Assembly (NCBI GenBank): GCA_946575275.1
Contig: CAMNZV010000028.1
Coordinates: forward strand, 1 to 11,528
DNA: 11,528 bases
Direction: 5' to 3'
Source: an uncultured Clostridium sp.
GTDB taxonomy: Bacteria > Bacillota > Clostridia > Clostridiales > Clostridiaceae
Positions 1 to 6,448 of this stretch are shown here, in pieces (the stretch's first letter is position 1; every line of letters begins with the position of its first letter). The notes beneath the pieces are model-generated. The model did no database searches. It was not told the DNA's origin and saw only the letters and a list, made by a program, of their open reading frames with translations. The position numbers were made by a program, and so were the translations under genes.

Positions 1-15
1 TTGTAAATTATATTA

Positions 16-51
16 TTTTTTCTTGTTTTTTCGACTTTTTTTGATTTTTTT
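16..51. other. Phased T-tracts, probable curved DNA
   Basis: Four T-runs lie at 16-21, 26-31, 36-42 and 45-51, with centres about 9 to 10.5 bp apart, close to one helical turn. A-tracts in phase with the helix are known to bend DNA. The block sits about 50-80 bp upstream of the candidate scpA promoter. No convincing reading frame crosses it: the minus-strand lysine-rich frame has no start codon. A role in promoter activation is inference. Confidence 0.4.
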
Positions 52-99
52 CTTTCTGAAATACTTTCTATATATAAAAAATCCACTGGTAATTACATC

Positions 100-128
100 T
101 TGTTAATAATCCTTTTAATTGTTATTAT
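100..128 (+). promoter_or_regulatory. Sigma-A promoter with extended -10, for scpAB
   Basis: A -35 box TTGTTA (100-105) and a -10 box TATTAT (123-128) are separated by exactly 17 bp. TG at 120-121 makes an extended -10. The -10 matches the consensus at five of six bases and the -35 at four of six. The -10 box ends 35 bp before the scpA start, leaving a leader of roughly 28 nt with room for the ribosome binding site at 147-155. Confidence 0.55.
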
Positions 129-163
129 AGAAATATAATTTTTATCAAAGGTAGGTATTATAT

Positions 164-916
164 ATGGATTTTCCTAAAATTAAGGTGGCAGATTTTGAAG
201 GTCCCTTTGATTTATTGTTGCATTTAATAAGAAAGAATAAAATGAATATTAAAAATGTAGAAATATATAAGATTACAAATCAATATCTTAACTATTTAGA
301 TGAACTTAAAGAAATGGATCTTGAAGTTACCTCTGAATTTATTGTGGTTGCTGCAACCTTAATTGAAATTAAATCAAAAACCCTATTACCAAAACCTAAA
401 GTCATAGAAGAGGATGAAGAGGATATTGAAAAAAAACTCTTAGAAAAACTTATACTATACAAAAAAATTAAGGAATCAACAGTATTTTTTAATAATAGAT
501 ATAGCAATTTAGGATGTATTTATACTAAGAAACCTGAAATAATAGAAGAAAAAGCTAGCACCGTTAATAATGAAGATCTATTTCAAAATATTTCTCTTAT
601 AGATTTATATCAGATTTATAATAATTTAATTGAACTTTATTTTAGTAAGCAAAATAAAGTTAATGTGGTTCAAAAGAAGATTCAAACTGACAAATACAAA
701 ATAGAAGAAAAGTATGATTATCTTATTGAAAAATTTAAAAGTTCAAGAACCCTTGAATTTAATGATATAATTATAGAATGTGAGTGTAAAATGGAATGTG
801 TAGTTACATTTTTAGCCTTACTTGAATTAATAAAACAAAGGGAAGTTAAGATATACCAAAGTCAAAGCTTTGGAGATATTTTTATTGAAAGGATAGAAGA
901 AAATGACCAATTATAA
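164..916 (+). CDS. scpA: Segregation and condensation protein A
   Basis: ScpA is the kleisin subunit of the bacterial SMC condensin. It bridges the two SMC heads, binds a ScpB dimer, and helps compact and segregate the chromosome at the nucleoid. The 250-residue length is normal for the family. The N-terminal SMC-neck region carries the hallmark FEGPFDLLLHLI (about residues 11-22), followed by a stretch ending IKSKTLLPKP. The middle (about 80-195) is charged and variable. The C-terminus (about 195-245) looks like the winged helix that contacts the SMC cap, with LEFNDII and a final FGDIFIE segment. The ATG at 164 is preceded by AAAGGTAGG at good spacing. It overlaps scpB by 14 bp, so the two are probably translationally coupled. 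Confidence 0.95.
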   Translation: MDFPKIKVADFEGPFDLLLHLIRKNKMNIKNVEIYKITNQYLNYLDELKEMDLEVTSEFIVVAATLIEIKSKTLLPKPKVIEEDEEDIEKKLLEKLILYKKIKESTVFFNNRYSNLGCIYTKKPEIIEEKASTVNNEDLFQNISLIDLYQIYNNLIELYFSKQNKVNVVQKKIQTDKYKIEEKYDYLIEKFKSSRTLEFNDIIIECECKMECVVTFLALLELIKQREVKIYQSQSFGDIFIERIEENDQL

Positions 917-1472
917 TTCTAAACAATTTGAATTCGAAGAAACTTCAATAAAAAAACATCAAAAATCTATTGTAGAAGCTCTCTTATTTGTAGCTGGGGA
1001 ACCCTTAAGTTTACGTGATCTTGCTATAAATATGGACATAACCCCAAAACAATTAGAGGAATTATTAGATGAAATGATTTATGATTATGAAAATGAAGAA
1101 AGAGGTATAAAGTTAATTTCAATTAATGGTGCTTATCAATTTGTGACAAAACCAGAACACTCTGATTATATACAAAAATTGTTGAAAAAGAATAAAAGAC
1201 AATCCTTATCACAAGCCTCACTAGAAAGTCTTGCAATTGTAGCCTACAAACAACCTATTACAAGAATTGATATAGATGAAATTAGAGGAGTTAAATCTGA
1301 TAGCGCCATTCAAAAACTAATAGAAAAAGATTTAATAAAAGAAGTAGGTCGATTAGAGGTTCCAGGTAGACCAATTATTTATGGTACTACAGAAGAATTT
1401 TTAAGACAATTTAATTTAGGAGATTTAAAGGAATTGCCAATTCTTGATATGTTCTCTTATGATGATGAGTAG
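903..1472 (+). CDS. scpB: Segregation and condensation protein B
   Basis: ScpB dimerises and binds the middle of ScpA in the SMC-ScpAB complex, regulating the SMC ATPase and chromosome condensation. The 189-residue protein has two winged-helix domains. The first starts near residue 22 with VEALLFVAGEPLS. The second (about 100-165) contains the family signature ESLAIVAYKQPITR, then the strongly conserved IRGVKSDSAI and GRPIIYGTTEEF segments. The tail FNLGDLKELP is also typical. The start lies inside the end of scpA with GAAAGGAT just upstream, supporting coupled translation. The gene is followed at once by a strong hairpin, so scpA-scpB appears to be a two-gene unit. Confidence 0.95.
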   Translation: MTNYNSKQFEFEETSIKKHQKSIVEALLFVAGEPLSLRDLAINMDITPKQLEELLDEMIYDYENEERGIKLISINGAYQFVTKPEHSDYIQKLLKKNKRQSLSQASLESLAIVAYKQPITRIDIDEIRGVKSDSAIQKLIEKDLIKEVGRLEVPGRPIIYGTTEEFLRQFNLGDLKELPILDMFSYDDE

Positions 1473-1514
1473 AAATAGCTATCAGAAGATTAAACCTTCT
1501 TCTGATAGCTATTT
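1473..1514. terminator. Perfect 17-bp hairpin terminator between scpB and gerW
   Basis: Bases 1473-1489 pair perfectly with 1498-1514 (17 bp) around an 8-nt loop. On the plus strand the stem ends in TTTTT, the usual form for rho-independent termination of scpAB. It lies between convergent genes. On the minus strand the trailing T-run is only about three bases, so it is probably a weaker terminator for the gerW transcript. Confidence 0.85.
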
Positions 1515-1522
1515 TTATATTA

Positions 1523-1969
1523 TTAAATACTTTTACCCTCATCCTTAAAATTAACATAAGCATTGCAGGAATCCATTTTGTTAGCTTCCTTTTTATCCTT
1601 ATTAAACATTTCTTTTATTTTATCCATTGCAAGGGGTATATAATCTGCTAATGCACTATATGGATTGTTACCTTCAACTGGTATTAGTTTAACTGTTTCA
1701 TTTGTTGCAATTAAGAAAGCAATTGGTTTAATTGTTATACCAGCACCAGAACCTCCACCAAAAGGATAATTGCCCTCTGAATTGGAGTTTGATTTGGGGC
1801 AATCGCTTCCCCCTGATATAAATCCAAAACTAACCTTAGAAATTGGTATAATATATGTACCATTATTAGTTTCTACCGCATCCCCTACTATTGTATTTAC
1901 ATCAATCATTTCTTTAATATTTTCCAAAGTACTTTTCATTAAATTTTCTATTGGATGTTCATTATTCAT
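1523..1969 (-). CDS. gerW: GerW/YtfJ-family spore protein
   Basis: This 148-residue protein belongs to the GerW/YtfJ family, found in endospore formers; the B. subtilis member is made in the forespore and has been linked to germination. The biochemical role is unknown. Visible family features are an N-terminal helix starting HPIENLMKSTLENIKEMI, then VGDAV, then GTYIIPISKVSFGFISGG (about 37-54), a glycine-rich FGGGSGAGITIKPIAFL (about 70-86), and VKLIPVEG (about 93-100). The C-terminal 25 residues are charged and variable. The start ATG is preceded by AAAGGTGAGA and lies 8 bp inside the end of the upstream DUF2953 gene, so translation is probably coupled. The same pairing occurs in B. subtilis as ytfI-ytfJ. 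Confidence 0.88.
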   Translation of the reverse strand: MNNEHPIENLMKSTLENIKEMIDVNTIVGDAVETNNGTYIIPISKVSFGFISGGSDCPKSNSNSEGNYPFGGGSGAGITIKPIAFLIATNETVKLIPVEGNNPYSALADYIPLAMDKIKEMFNKDKKEANKMDSCNAYVNFKDEGKSI

Positions 1970-2492
1970 ATTCTCTCACCTTTTCTAAAATTATTTCTTT
2001 AATTATTACATAAGTCATATATATAATATGACCAATTGATATATTGATTATACATTTTATATTTATCTTTAAGTAGAATATATCCTTAAACAAGGGTTTA
2101 ATATATATCTTTTCTTCTTTAACCTTTAATAAAATTGAAAGTAAATATATTATCCATTGACGTAATATTGTATAAAATCCATAACTTAAGGCAGTGTCAC
2201 AGGCATCAACAAGGGAATATTCACCTTCCCCATAAAGTCTTATAGAAGGTTTATATTTTGATTTTTTTATACCCTTGATACTTTTATATATAACAGATAA
2301 TGAAATTTTTTTCTTTTTGGGTTTTTCTTTTTTCTTTTTCTCTTTAACATTACTGTTATTCCTTTGTTTATCACTTAATAAAGTAATGTTATATAATTTT
2401 ATATAATATTTTCTTTCAAAATAGTAAATACTAATTTTATAAGGAAAAGGGAATAAAATAAGAATACAAATAACAATTAAAACTAATATCAT
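1962..2492 (-). CDS. DUF2953 membrane protein (YtfI-like)
   Basis: This is a DUF2953-family protein of unknown function, assigned from its overall pattern and its place directly upstream of gerW. A hydrophobic N-terminal segment (about residues 2-17, ending LILFPFPY) looks like a membrane anchor. A very lysine-rich stretch (about 49-63) follows. The rest alternates beta-like segments with hydrophobic helices, including ALSYGFYTILRQWIIYLL (about 101-118) and a hydrophobic stretch near the C-terminus. The frame is open to an ATG at 2510, but GGAGG at 2498-2502 lies inside that longer form, 5 nt before the ATG at 2492. I therefore choose 2492 (176 residues). A sigma-F-like -10 element lies just upstream. 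Confidence 0.72.
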   Translation of the reverse strand: MILVLIVICILILFPFPYKISIYYFERKYYIKLYNITLLSDKQRNNSNVKEKKKKEKPKKKKISLSVIYKSIKGIKKSKYKPSIRLYGEGEYSLVDACDTALSYGFYTILRQWIIYLLSILLKVKEEKIYIKPLFKDIFYLKINIKCIINISIGHIIYMTYVIIKEIILEKVREYE

Positions 2493-2519
2493 AAATTCCT
2501 CCAAAATCATAGCATTTTT

Positions 2520-2529
2520 AATTATTCCC
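2520..2529 (-). promoter_or_regulatory. Possible sigma-F -10 element for DUF2953-gerW
   Basis: Read on the minus strand this is GGGAATAATT, which fits every defined position of the sigma-F -10 consensus GGnrAnAnTw. It ends 28 bp before the chosen start codon, a sensible distance. No good -35 match (GywTA) was found at 14-16 bp, so the call is tentative. Support comes from a nearly identical decamer upstream of dacF and from the forespore expression known for ytfJ in B. subtilis. Confidence 0.35.
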
Positions 2530-2591
2530 TAAATTTATAAATTAATTCATAAATCTTCACATTAAATACTTAATATTAAGAAGGTGTTATA

Positions 2592-3434
2592 ATGAAAACA
2601 AAAAAATTTTTATGTCAAATTATTATGATTATATTTCTAATCAATATAATTACAGTAACCCCCTACTCAAAAGAAAATAATTTCAAAGTAAATGCCAAAA
2701 ATGCCATAGCAATTGACAGGGAATCTAAAGAAATACTTTTTGAACAAAATGGATATGATATTGTACCTATGGCAAGTACAACTAAAATGCTTACTGCTTT
2801 AATAGCTATTGAACGTGGAAACTTAGATGAAAAATTTATAATAAGCAAAAAATCTACTTCTGTAAGAGGCTCTAAGGTTGGTTACAAGGAAGGCGAAGAA
2901 ATTACCATATTAGAATTACTTTATGGTCTTATGTATAAGTCTGGTAATGATGCTGCAATAGCTTTAGCTGAAGGTATTGGCGGTTCTGTTTCTGGCTTTG
3001 CAGATATAATGAATCACCATAGCAAAAGCCTTGGATTATTAGATTCACATTTTGAATCTCCCCATGGACTTGATATGAATGACCATTATTCCTCAGCTTA
3101 TGACTTAGCTCTACTTGCTGCTAAAGGTATGGAATATGATATTTTCAGAGAAATTGTTGGAACTAAAGAAGTATCAAAAAACAAGTATTCTTTTACTAGA
3201 GATTACAACAATATTAATAAAATTCTTTGGAGAATCCAAGGGGCAAATGGAATAAAAACAGGCTATACCGGTCAAGCTGGTAAATGCCTAGTTTCTTCAA
3301 TAAACGAAAAAGGAAAGGACATAATAATTGTAGTTTTAAATTGCCCTGATAGATGGAATGTTACCGAGAAAATTTATAGCCATATTCAGGATACTATAGC
3401 CTTTCATGATAACAATGAAAAGGACTTAATATAG
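2592..3434 (+). CDS. Short D-alanyl-D-alanine carboxypeptidase (DacF/PBP5 family)
   Basis: This is a serine DD-peptidase of the S11 family, which removes the terminal D-Ala from peptidoglycan stem peptides outside the membrane. All three penicillin-binding motifs are present: S62-T-T-K65 with the nucleophilic serine, S117-G-N119, and K222-T-G224. The N-terminus (about residues 6-23) is hydrophobic and fits a signal peptide or membrane anchor, without an obvious cleavage motif. At 280 residues it stops soon after the catalytic domain. It lacks both the beta-sandwich domain and the C-terminal amphipathic helix found in the longer paralogue at 7149-8315. The start follows AAGAAGGTG. It is divergent from the DUF2953-gerW unit, so a sporulation role is possible but not shown. 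Confidence 0.88.
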   Translation: MKTKKFLCQIIMIIFLINIITVTPYSKENNFKVNAKNAIAIDRESKEILFEQNGYDIVPMASTTKMLTALIAIERGNLDEKFIISKKSTSVRGSKVGYKEGEEITILELLYGLMYKSGNDAAIALAEGIGGSVSGFADIMNHHSKSLGLLDSHFESPHGLDMNDHYSSAYDLALLAAKGMEYDIFREIVGTKEVSKNKYSFTRDYNNINKILWRIQGANGIKTGYTGQAGKCLVSSINEKGKDIIIVVLNCPDRWNVTEKIYSHIQDTIAFHDNNEKDLI

Positions 3435-3483
3435 TTAATTACTGGTGCCTATAGTTATTCCCTATACAATATAATTAAGAAAC

Positions 3484-3512
3484 TTGTAATAATTCTGTAA
3501 TTGAAATAATAT
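3484..3512 (+). promoter_or_regulatory. Possible sigma-A promoter for the 79-residue gene
   Basis: TTGTAA (3484-3489) and TAATAT (3507-3512) are spaced by 17 bp, each matching four of six consensus bases. The -10 ends 36 bp before the ATG at 3549. In such AT-rich sequence chance matches are common, so this is only a candidate. Confidence 0.35.
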
Positions 3513-3548
3513 ACATAATAATATACTAATTATAAGGTGGGATTAACT

Positions 3549-3788
3549 ATGGTTTACATTAAAAAAATATATTCAGAAGACAATGCTGTTTCTTATTTTT
3601 ATCAACCAGAAAACTCTGGTAGATTTGGTGAGATATTATTTAATATTGATGATGATTCATACGAAGTCTTAAAACTTGCCGAATCTGATGATGATAGCCA
3701 TTATTACATAAGGCATGTACTTAATAAATTAAAAGAATATAAAAATACAAATAGTTTTCCAGATGAGGAAGCAATTAAATGGGATTAA
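3549..3788 (+). CDS. Small acidic conserved-type protein, function unknown
   Basis: This gene encodes 79 residues rich in Asp and Glu, with no signal peptide or membrane segment, so it is likely cytosolic. The layout is a beta-like start (VYIKKIYSE), then GRFGEILFNI (about 25-34), an acidic run ESDDDSHYY, a helix HVLNKLKEYK, and an ending FPDEEAIKWD. A GEI segment, a helix with a His near its start, and a final FP...W resemble small conserved hypothetical proteins of Firmicutes, but I cannot name the family. A GTG at 3537 would give a longer form, but it overlaps the ribosome binding site AAGGTGG (3534-3540), which is well placed for the ATG at 3549. The gene has its own candidate promoter and a strong terminator. 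Confidence 0.75.
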   Translation: MVYIKKIYSEDNAVSYFYQPENSGRFGEILFNIDDDSYEVLKLAESDDDSHYYIRHVLNKLKEYKNTNSFPDEEAIKWD

Positions 3789-3795
3789 TTCATGA

Positions 3796-3835
3796 ATAAA
3801 AATAGAAGGCTTATTATTTTGCCTTCTATTTTTAT
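3796..3835. terminator. Bidirectional hairpin terminator
   Basis: Bases 3796-3810 pair perfectly with 3821-3835 (15 bp) around a 10-nt loop. The stem has an A-tract on the left and a T-tract on the right, so each strand reads a GC-rich core followed by T's. It lies 7 bp after the small gene and 2 bp from the end of the minus-strand oxidoreductase gene, so it can serve both convergent transcripts. Confidence 0.85.
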
Positions 3836-3837
3836 AC

Positions 3838-5115
3838 CTAAAGAAGCTTTTGCTTAAATATATTATCTAAATTTAATTTTTCAATACGTTTCTTGATTTT
3901 ATTAATATCCATAGTATATAAACCTAAATCCTGCATTCTATTAAAGTATACAGAGCCTGCAAAGGTATATCTTTCCTTCTTACCTTCCTTTGTTTTTGAA
4001 TGTTCATTTTCAAAGGATATTATATCCCCAACAGTTGTAGAGCTTGGTAGAATTAACAATGGCATACCTATTCCAAGCCTTACTGCGTTGTGTCCTGCAA
4101 GGGTTCCTGTTGTTATAGCTTCTGTATGTCCAACAAACAATCCACTTTTTTCTCCACCACAAAATAAATTATCTACCCCAATAACTTTTAAATCATTAGT
4201 TCTAGGCGCAACTGATAAATATCTAATTGAATTACCCTTGCTACCTGCATATGGATCAACGTATTTTGCATGCTCTAATCCTTTTATTTTCCTTAACTTT
4301 TCAAGAGGATAATAGGTAGTCATTAATTTGGCATGGCCAGTATCTAGTAATATAATATTTTCAGCAAATTCTTTTAATGCATATTGCTGACATACCTTAG
4401 TTTTCAATTTATCATAGTTAATGTCTTCCTTAGGCATATTTAATATAACAACACCCTTTTCATTTAATTCATCTAAAATCTCCTTAGATAAGGTTTCTTT
4501 AGCTAATTTACAAGAGCCTGAAAAGGCACCTAAAATATCCCCCTCTCTTTCCCCTCTAATATCAGAAACCCCACATCTTTCACTAATGCTTATTCTAGGA
4601 CCAAAGGATGGGCACCTTAAAATACACATGGAGCATCCATTTCCATACCTTAAGCAATTCCCCATTGGCCCTGTTGTACCTGTTGTTTCAATAAAAACAT
4701 CACCCTCAACATAGCTATCATCAGAAAGATATACTCCCTTTATATTATGACCATCAAATTCTACATCACGTATCCTACTTTCCATATGAATTTCCACACC
4801 AATATTAATTAAAAAATCTTTAGTAATACCTTCAATCTTGTTTACATCATAAAAACTTGCATGTTTATGTCCTGGAAAATCTATATTCTTATGACGTGCT
4901 AAGCTATCTGTAATGTTAATTAATTCTCCTCCCCCTAAGGCAATAAGTTCCTCTGATGCCGTATACCTTCCATTATTTCGCATTATTCCACCAACATTTC
5001 CAAGTCCAAGCAAAAGATCTGTTTTTTCATATAATTCAACTTCTGCTCCAGCATTTTTAGCTGATATAGCAGCTGCAACACCTGCCCATCCACCACCTAT
5101 TATTACAACTTTCAT
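3838..5115 (-). CDS. GidA-like FAD-dependent oxidoreductase with cysteine cluster
   Basis: This is a 425-residue flavoprotein of unknown substrate. The N-terminal Rossmann fold is clear: VVIIGGGWAG (residues 3-12) binds the FAD diphosphate, and E30 at the end of the second strand would bind ribose. A C-terminal FAD segment, VDNLFCGGEKSGLFVGHTEA (314-333), resembles the GidA/TrmFO family, but the protein is not a canonical TrmFO. An unusual cysteine group, C154-x6-C161-x2-C164-x3-C168-P, sits in the middle and could hold an iron-sulfur cluster; C181 and C202 follow. Its start overlaps the stop of the PyrK-like gene by 4 bp (ATGA), so the two are coupled. I infer that it receives electrons from, or passes them to, that partner. 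The reaction is not predictable from sequence alone. Confidence 0.8.
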   Translation of the reverse strand: MKVVIIGGGWAGVAAAISAKNAGAEVELYEKTDLLLGLGNVGGIMRNNGRYTASEELIALGGGELINITDSLARHKNIDFPGHKHASFYDVNKIEGITKDFLINIGVEIHMESRIRDVEFDGHNIKGVYLSDDSYVEGDVFIETTGTTGPMGNCLRYGNGCSMCILRCPSFGPRISISERCGVSDIRGEREGDILGAFSGSCKLAKETLSKEILDELNEKGVVILNMPKEDINYDKLKTKVCQQYALKEFAENIILLDTGHAKLMTTYYPLEKLRKIKGLEHAKYVDPYAGSKGNSIRYLSVAPRTNDLKVIGVDNLFCGGEKSGLFVGHTEAITTGTLAGHNAVRLGIGMPLLILPSSTTVGDIISFENEHSKTKEGKKERYTFAGSVYFNRMQDLGLYTMDINKIKKRIEKLNLDNIFKQKLL

Positions 5116-6104
5116 ATATATCTTCTCCCCTCAAAAATACTCCTTGGATCAGATTGCAACTTGCAAAACCTTTTAACCCTGTGTCCTGAAAATCTTGTGG
5201 TACACGCTCCACAAACCCCTTCTCCGCAGCACATCTTAAAATTATTACAACAGGATAGTAATATTTTCTTTTCATTAATTTCATCTAAATATTCTATAAT
5301 ACTATAAGTTAGTATATCCGCACCTGCTAAATGAATTAATTTTATGTTTTTATCCTTTATTGAATTTTTAACTATAAACTTACCTTCCTCGCTAAGTTTC
5401 CCTTGATTTAATAAATTTAACTTTCTTGCTTTTACTCCATATATATCTAAAAAATCCTTAGAAAAATCAGATGTAAATGGGTCTGAATCTATAAATACAT
5501 CTATTTCATTATCATTATTTTGAAGTTTTCTAACTACAGGCATCATTGGAGCTGCCCCAATTCCTCTAGCAAGAACTAAAACATTATTTCCATTTTGAGA
5601 TTTAATATTATCTATTCCAAATACTCCATTCCAATAGGGCCCTCTAATAACTATTTCTTGACCCTTTAGTATAGTTTCAAGTCGTTTTGTTTTTACTCCT
5701 CGTATTTCTATTACAATTGTTATTATGTTTGTATCAATATCAGAATCCATAATAGATATAGGAATATCAAAAAAATAATTTTCATCTGTTCTAATAAAAA
5801 TATAACTACCTGGCCTTATTAAATCTAAAACTAATTTATGTGGAGCTGTAAACTTAATCATAATAAGATCCTTTTCTAAATTAATTTTATCTACAACAAG
5901 ACAATTATATGTTTTTCTTCTTTCCTTAGCCTTATTCCCATTATCATGAAATTCCTGATAAATACATACTCCTTTCCAATTTAAACAATCACAAAAACAT
6001 TTTCCTTGTAATTGTGAACATAATATGCAATCCCCTGATTCTGCCAACTTACATGGACAATACTCAGTACCACTATCTATACAATCCACTTTTTCATTAA
6101 TCAT
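5112..6104 (-). CDS. PyrK-like FAD/NAD-binding, 2Fe-2S electron-transfer protein
   Basis: This 330-residue protein belongs to the ferredoxin-NADP reductase superfamily, closest in layout to dihydroorotate dehydrogenase PyrK and sulfide dehydrogenase subunits. Residues about 65-165 form the FAD barrel, although the usual Arg of the RPxS flavin motif is Asp here (D113-I-P-I-S117). Residues about 175-280 form the NAD(P)-binding domain, with ARGIGAAPMMP. The C-terminus holds a 2Fe-2S site of PyrK type, C293-x4-C298-x2-C301-x12-C314. An extra N-terminal region has nine cysteines between residues 8 and 47, including C16, C18, C26, C29, C36, C38 and C40. No pyrD is adjacent; the partner gene is the FAD oxidoreductase. 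The start has AAAGGAGT upstream. A role in moving electrons between NAD(P)H and that partner is inferred. Confidence 0.82.
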   Translation of the reverse strand: MINEKVDCIDSGTEYCPCKLAESGDCILCSQLQGKCFCDCLNWKGVCIYQEFHDNGNKAKERRKTYNCLVVDKINLEKDLIMIKFTAPHKLVLDLIRPGSYIFIRTDENYFFDIPISIMDSDIDTNIITIVIEIRGVKTKRLETILKGQEIVIRGPYWNGVFGIDNIKSQNGNNVLVLARGIGAAPMMPVVRKLQNNDNEIDVFIDSDPFTSDFSKDFLDIYGVKARKLNLLNQGKLSEEGKFIVKNSIKDKNIKLIHLAGADILTYSIIEYLDEINEKKILLSCCNNFKMCCGEGVCGACTTRFSGHRVKRFCKLQSDPRSIFEGRRYI

Positions 6105-6166
6105 GACTACTCCTTTTAAATCACTTACTATATAAGATATTTTTTTACCTAAAATTTGTTACATGG

Positions 6167-6195
6167 TTTATCTTTTTAACAAAAAGTAATATAAT
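6167..6195 (+). promoter_or_regulatory. Candidate promoter for the map gene
   Basis: A perfect -10 box TATAAT lies at 6190-6195, 31 bp before the ATG at 6227. The only -35 at 17 bp spacing is a weak TTTATC (6167-6172). The gap 6105-6226 separates divergent genes and must hold promoters both ways; no clear minus-strand promoter was found. Confidence 0.4.
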
Positions 6196-6226
6196 AATTA
6201 AATATAGAACTAAAGGAGAGAGATAA

Positions 6227-6319
6227 ATGGAACTTAGCAGAAATGATCAATGTTGGTGTGGTAGCGGTAAAAAATATAAGAAGTGTCATTATGAACTTGA
6301 TCAAAAAATTGAATTCTAA
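6227..6319 (+). CDS. SEC-C fragment left by the map stop codon
   Basis: This is the only part of the map gene translated from its own start: 30 residues containing the SEC-C zinc-binding motif (C9-W-C11-G-S-G, then K-K-C20-H21). SEC-C modules in methionine aminopeptidases are thought to aid ribosome or substrate binding. As a free peptide it would have no enzymatic activity. The gene start and ribosome binding site are normal, so it is probably still translated. Confidence 0.5.
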   Translation: MELSRNDQCWCGSGKKYKKCHYELDQKIEF

Positions 6320-6448
6320 AGGCTAAAGGGGTGTATTGTTCCGCCAAGAGAAATCATAAAGAATCAAGAACAAATTAACGGAATTAGAGAAAGTGCAAAA
6401 ATAAATACTGCTGTTCTTGATGCTGTTGCAAAAGAAATTAAAATTGGT

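Noticed and set aside
1..100. Lysine-rich minus-strand reading frame ending near position 13
   Set aside because: It has no start codon and an upstream in-frame stop, and it merely reads the T-tracts backwards.
2493..2510. Earlier ATG for the DUF2953 protein
   Set aside because: GGAGG lies downstream of that ATG and is correctly placed for 2492.
3445..3465. Small inverted repeat CTATAG/CTATA after the short carboxypeptidase gene
   Set aside because: It has only about five pairs and no T-run, so it is too weak to call a terminator.
3537..3548. GTG start giving an 83-residue form of the small protein
   Set aside because: The GTG is part of the ribosome binding site AAGGTGG for the ATG at 3549.
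3893..5284. Open frames antisense to or overlapping the oxidoreductase genes
   Set aside because: They have no ribosome binding sites or recognisable motifs and are shadows of well-supported genes.
6317..6319. Recoding (selenocysteine or pyrrolysine) at the map stop
   Set aside because: The codon is TAA, not TGA or TAG, and no conserved Cys or Lys is expected there.
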